In this document: piece by piece, positions 62,959 to 64,000 of the stretch | Layout: each line of letters opens with the position of its first letter | Numbering within the stretch: position 1 is the first letter of the stretch | Assembly (NCBI GenBank): GCA_025765615.1 | Contig: JAIVFJ010000245.1 | Coordinates: 26,032 to 90,031 of the forward strand | DNA: 64,000 bases | Source: Zopfochytrium polystomum | Taxonomy: Eukaryota; Chytridiomycota; Chytridiomycetes; Chytridiales; Chytridiaceae | Reading direction: 5' to 3' | Notes under the pieces: model-generated | What the model saw: the letters and a program-made list of their open reading frames with translations, nothing else | What the model was told of the DNA's origin: nothing | The model's database searches: none | Position numbers and translations under genes: made by a program

Positions 62959-64000
62959 ACAGGAGGCCGCTTGGTCCTCCCGTTGGGACGTCGGTTATCC
63001 TTGCCCTGTACTTTGCCTGTAATTTTTCTTTTTGCACCTTCTCTGCTTTCTCTAGTTTCCAATACAAATATGCACACTACGCCGAAACGCGCTTCATGAG
63101 AAAGAAGCTTCAATGGTAGGAGCGGTCTGTGTTTGTGTGAGTGTGTGCGTTTGCGCGTGTGTGAGTCCGAGTGAGTGAGTGGCAGTGGGGCGGGCCGAAC
63201 CATCGAGCGATGAGCCGGGGAGTGACGGTTGTGAGGTGCGACCGCTTGCTTGCTTGCTTGCTGTGTTGAAACGGACAAGCACAGGCAAGTCGGAGAAACG
63301 GAAAAACGAATCGGGAGCCATGGTGTATGACATGGCAGACGTCCAAATCAGCGTACGGACAATAAATTGTTACTTGGTCTGTTTCGTCTATCGTTCAAGC
63401 AAACACCTCGTTGGTATAATTGTTCTGCGCGCGCGGTGCAAAAGTTTGTTGGAGCAACACAAACCCACACTCCCCACAGGAACTGCTGACTTCGGGGCAT
63501 GGAAAGGGATTATGGATGAACATTGACTCAAGGAGGGCGTCGCGCTCAGCTGGAGCGAGGAGCCCCACTGGGCAGCCACGCGAGGGAAGCACGCGCCATC
63601 GGCGAAAATAATGGTGGAGATTGGGACCGCCGGGCAACTGCAGTCTAACAGTGAAGAACGGCAGTTTGACGGTGATCGTCCCTGTGTAGTGTTTTGCAGG
63701 AAGCCGCCTTGTGATACAGAAAGTTTGAAAATTGTACAGAAAGTGAAATCCCTCAGGGCTATGCGTTCATCTTAAAGCAATGATGGACCTGAAGTTTTTT
63801 ATCTTTTCGTGTCTGCCAGCGAAGTGCGGTAGCGGTGGATCACGCATTTAAACCGTTACTTTCAGCATATCAATTGATAGGAATAATAACGTGGGACAGG
63901 CGCGAACGCTCATGACCCACAAGGAAAAAATTGTGCGGTCTCGTTCGCCCACAAAGACGAAGAGTGCCGGAACGGGCCCCGCGTTTGTGCAATGGAAGCG
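62959..64000. other. intergenic to window end
   Basis: It contains GT-rich sequence at about 63125-63180 and a GCTT tetranucleotide run at about 63243-63262. No gene is supported; short frames lack resemblance to anything. Confidence 0.4.

Overview
The window is nuclear DNA of a zoosporic fungus, most likely a chytrid. Many genes are split by short GT-AG introns of about 45-130 nt. There is a U2 spliceosomal RNA, and there are eukaryotic organelle genes: complex I B12/NDUFB3, V-ATPase subunit f and a Lifeguard/TMBIM protein. A TMEM231 homologue (ciliary transition zone) points to a flagellated stage. No species can be named from the sequence.

Layout. 1-363 is the cut end of an unrecognised minus-strand gene. 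813-4103 is probably one mobile element carrying a DD34E Tc1/mariner-type transposase and a convergent gene with a PHD-like zinc finger. 4381-5862 is an MFS transporter. 6748-14945 is a tandem cluster of four related membrane proteins plus a relic; each joins a Crinkler-like LNCLVLG header to one membrane span and a glycosylated ectodomain. 15374-28305 is a compact housekeeping block: TMBIM, an S12 serine hydrolase, NDUFB3, V-ATPase f, an alpha/beta hydrolase divergent from an arabinokinase-like glycosyltransferase, TMEM231 and CCDC124. 29320-37979 holds a GNAT enzyme, two tandem voltage-gated proton channels with the U2 gene between them, and a damaged OPT transporter. 39422-43554 is a convergent pair of PCL-type cyclins. 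45140-46890 is a decayed and inverted WW-repeat gene. It is followed by a GH5 endoglycosylceramidase-like enzyme (47038-49765) and an F-box/ankyrin-like gene (50036-51988). 52998-62958 carries five dispersed paralogues, plus a sixth relic, of a small secreted family built as signal peptide, Lys/Gly-rich cationic block and Asp/Glu-rich tail. Gene relics lie among them, including a WW-repeat/OPT chimera.

The two clusters that look least described are the Crinkler-header membrane proteins and the charge-block secreted proteins. In the second family a 3-nt microexon appears to supply the second arginine of a dibasic site in three copies.

Caveat. Many otherwise well conserved genes contain single-base frame breaks, often in homopolymers, and two contain in-frame stops. 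Consensus errors are at least as likely as mass pseudogenisation, so several models below join two frames. Start codons were chosen at ATG; where none was found this is stated.
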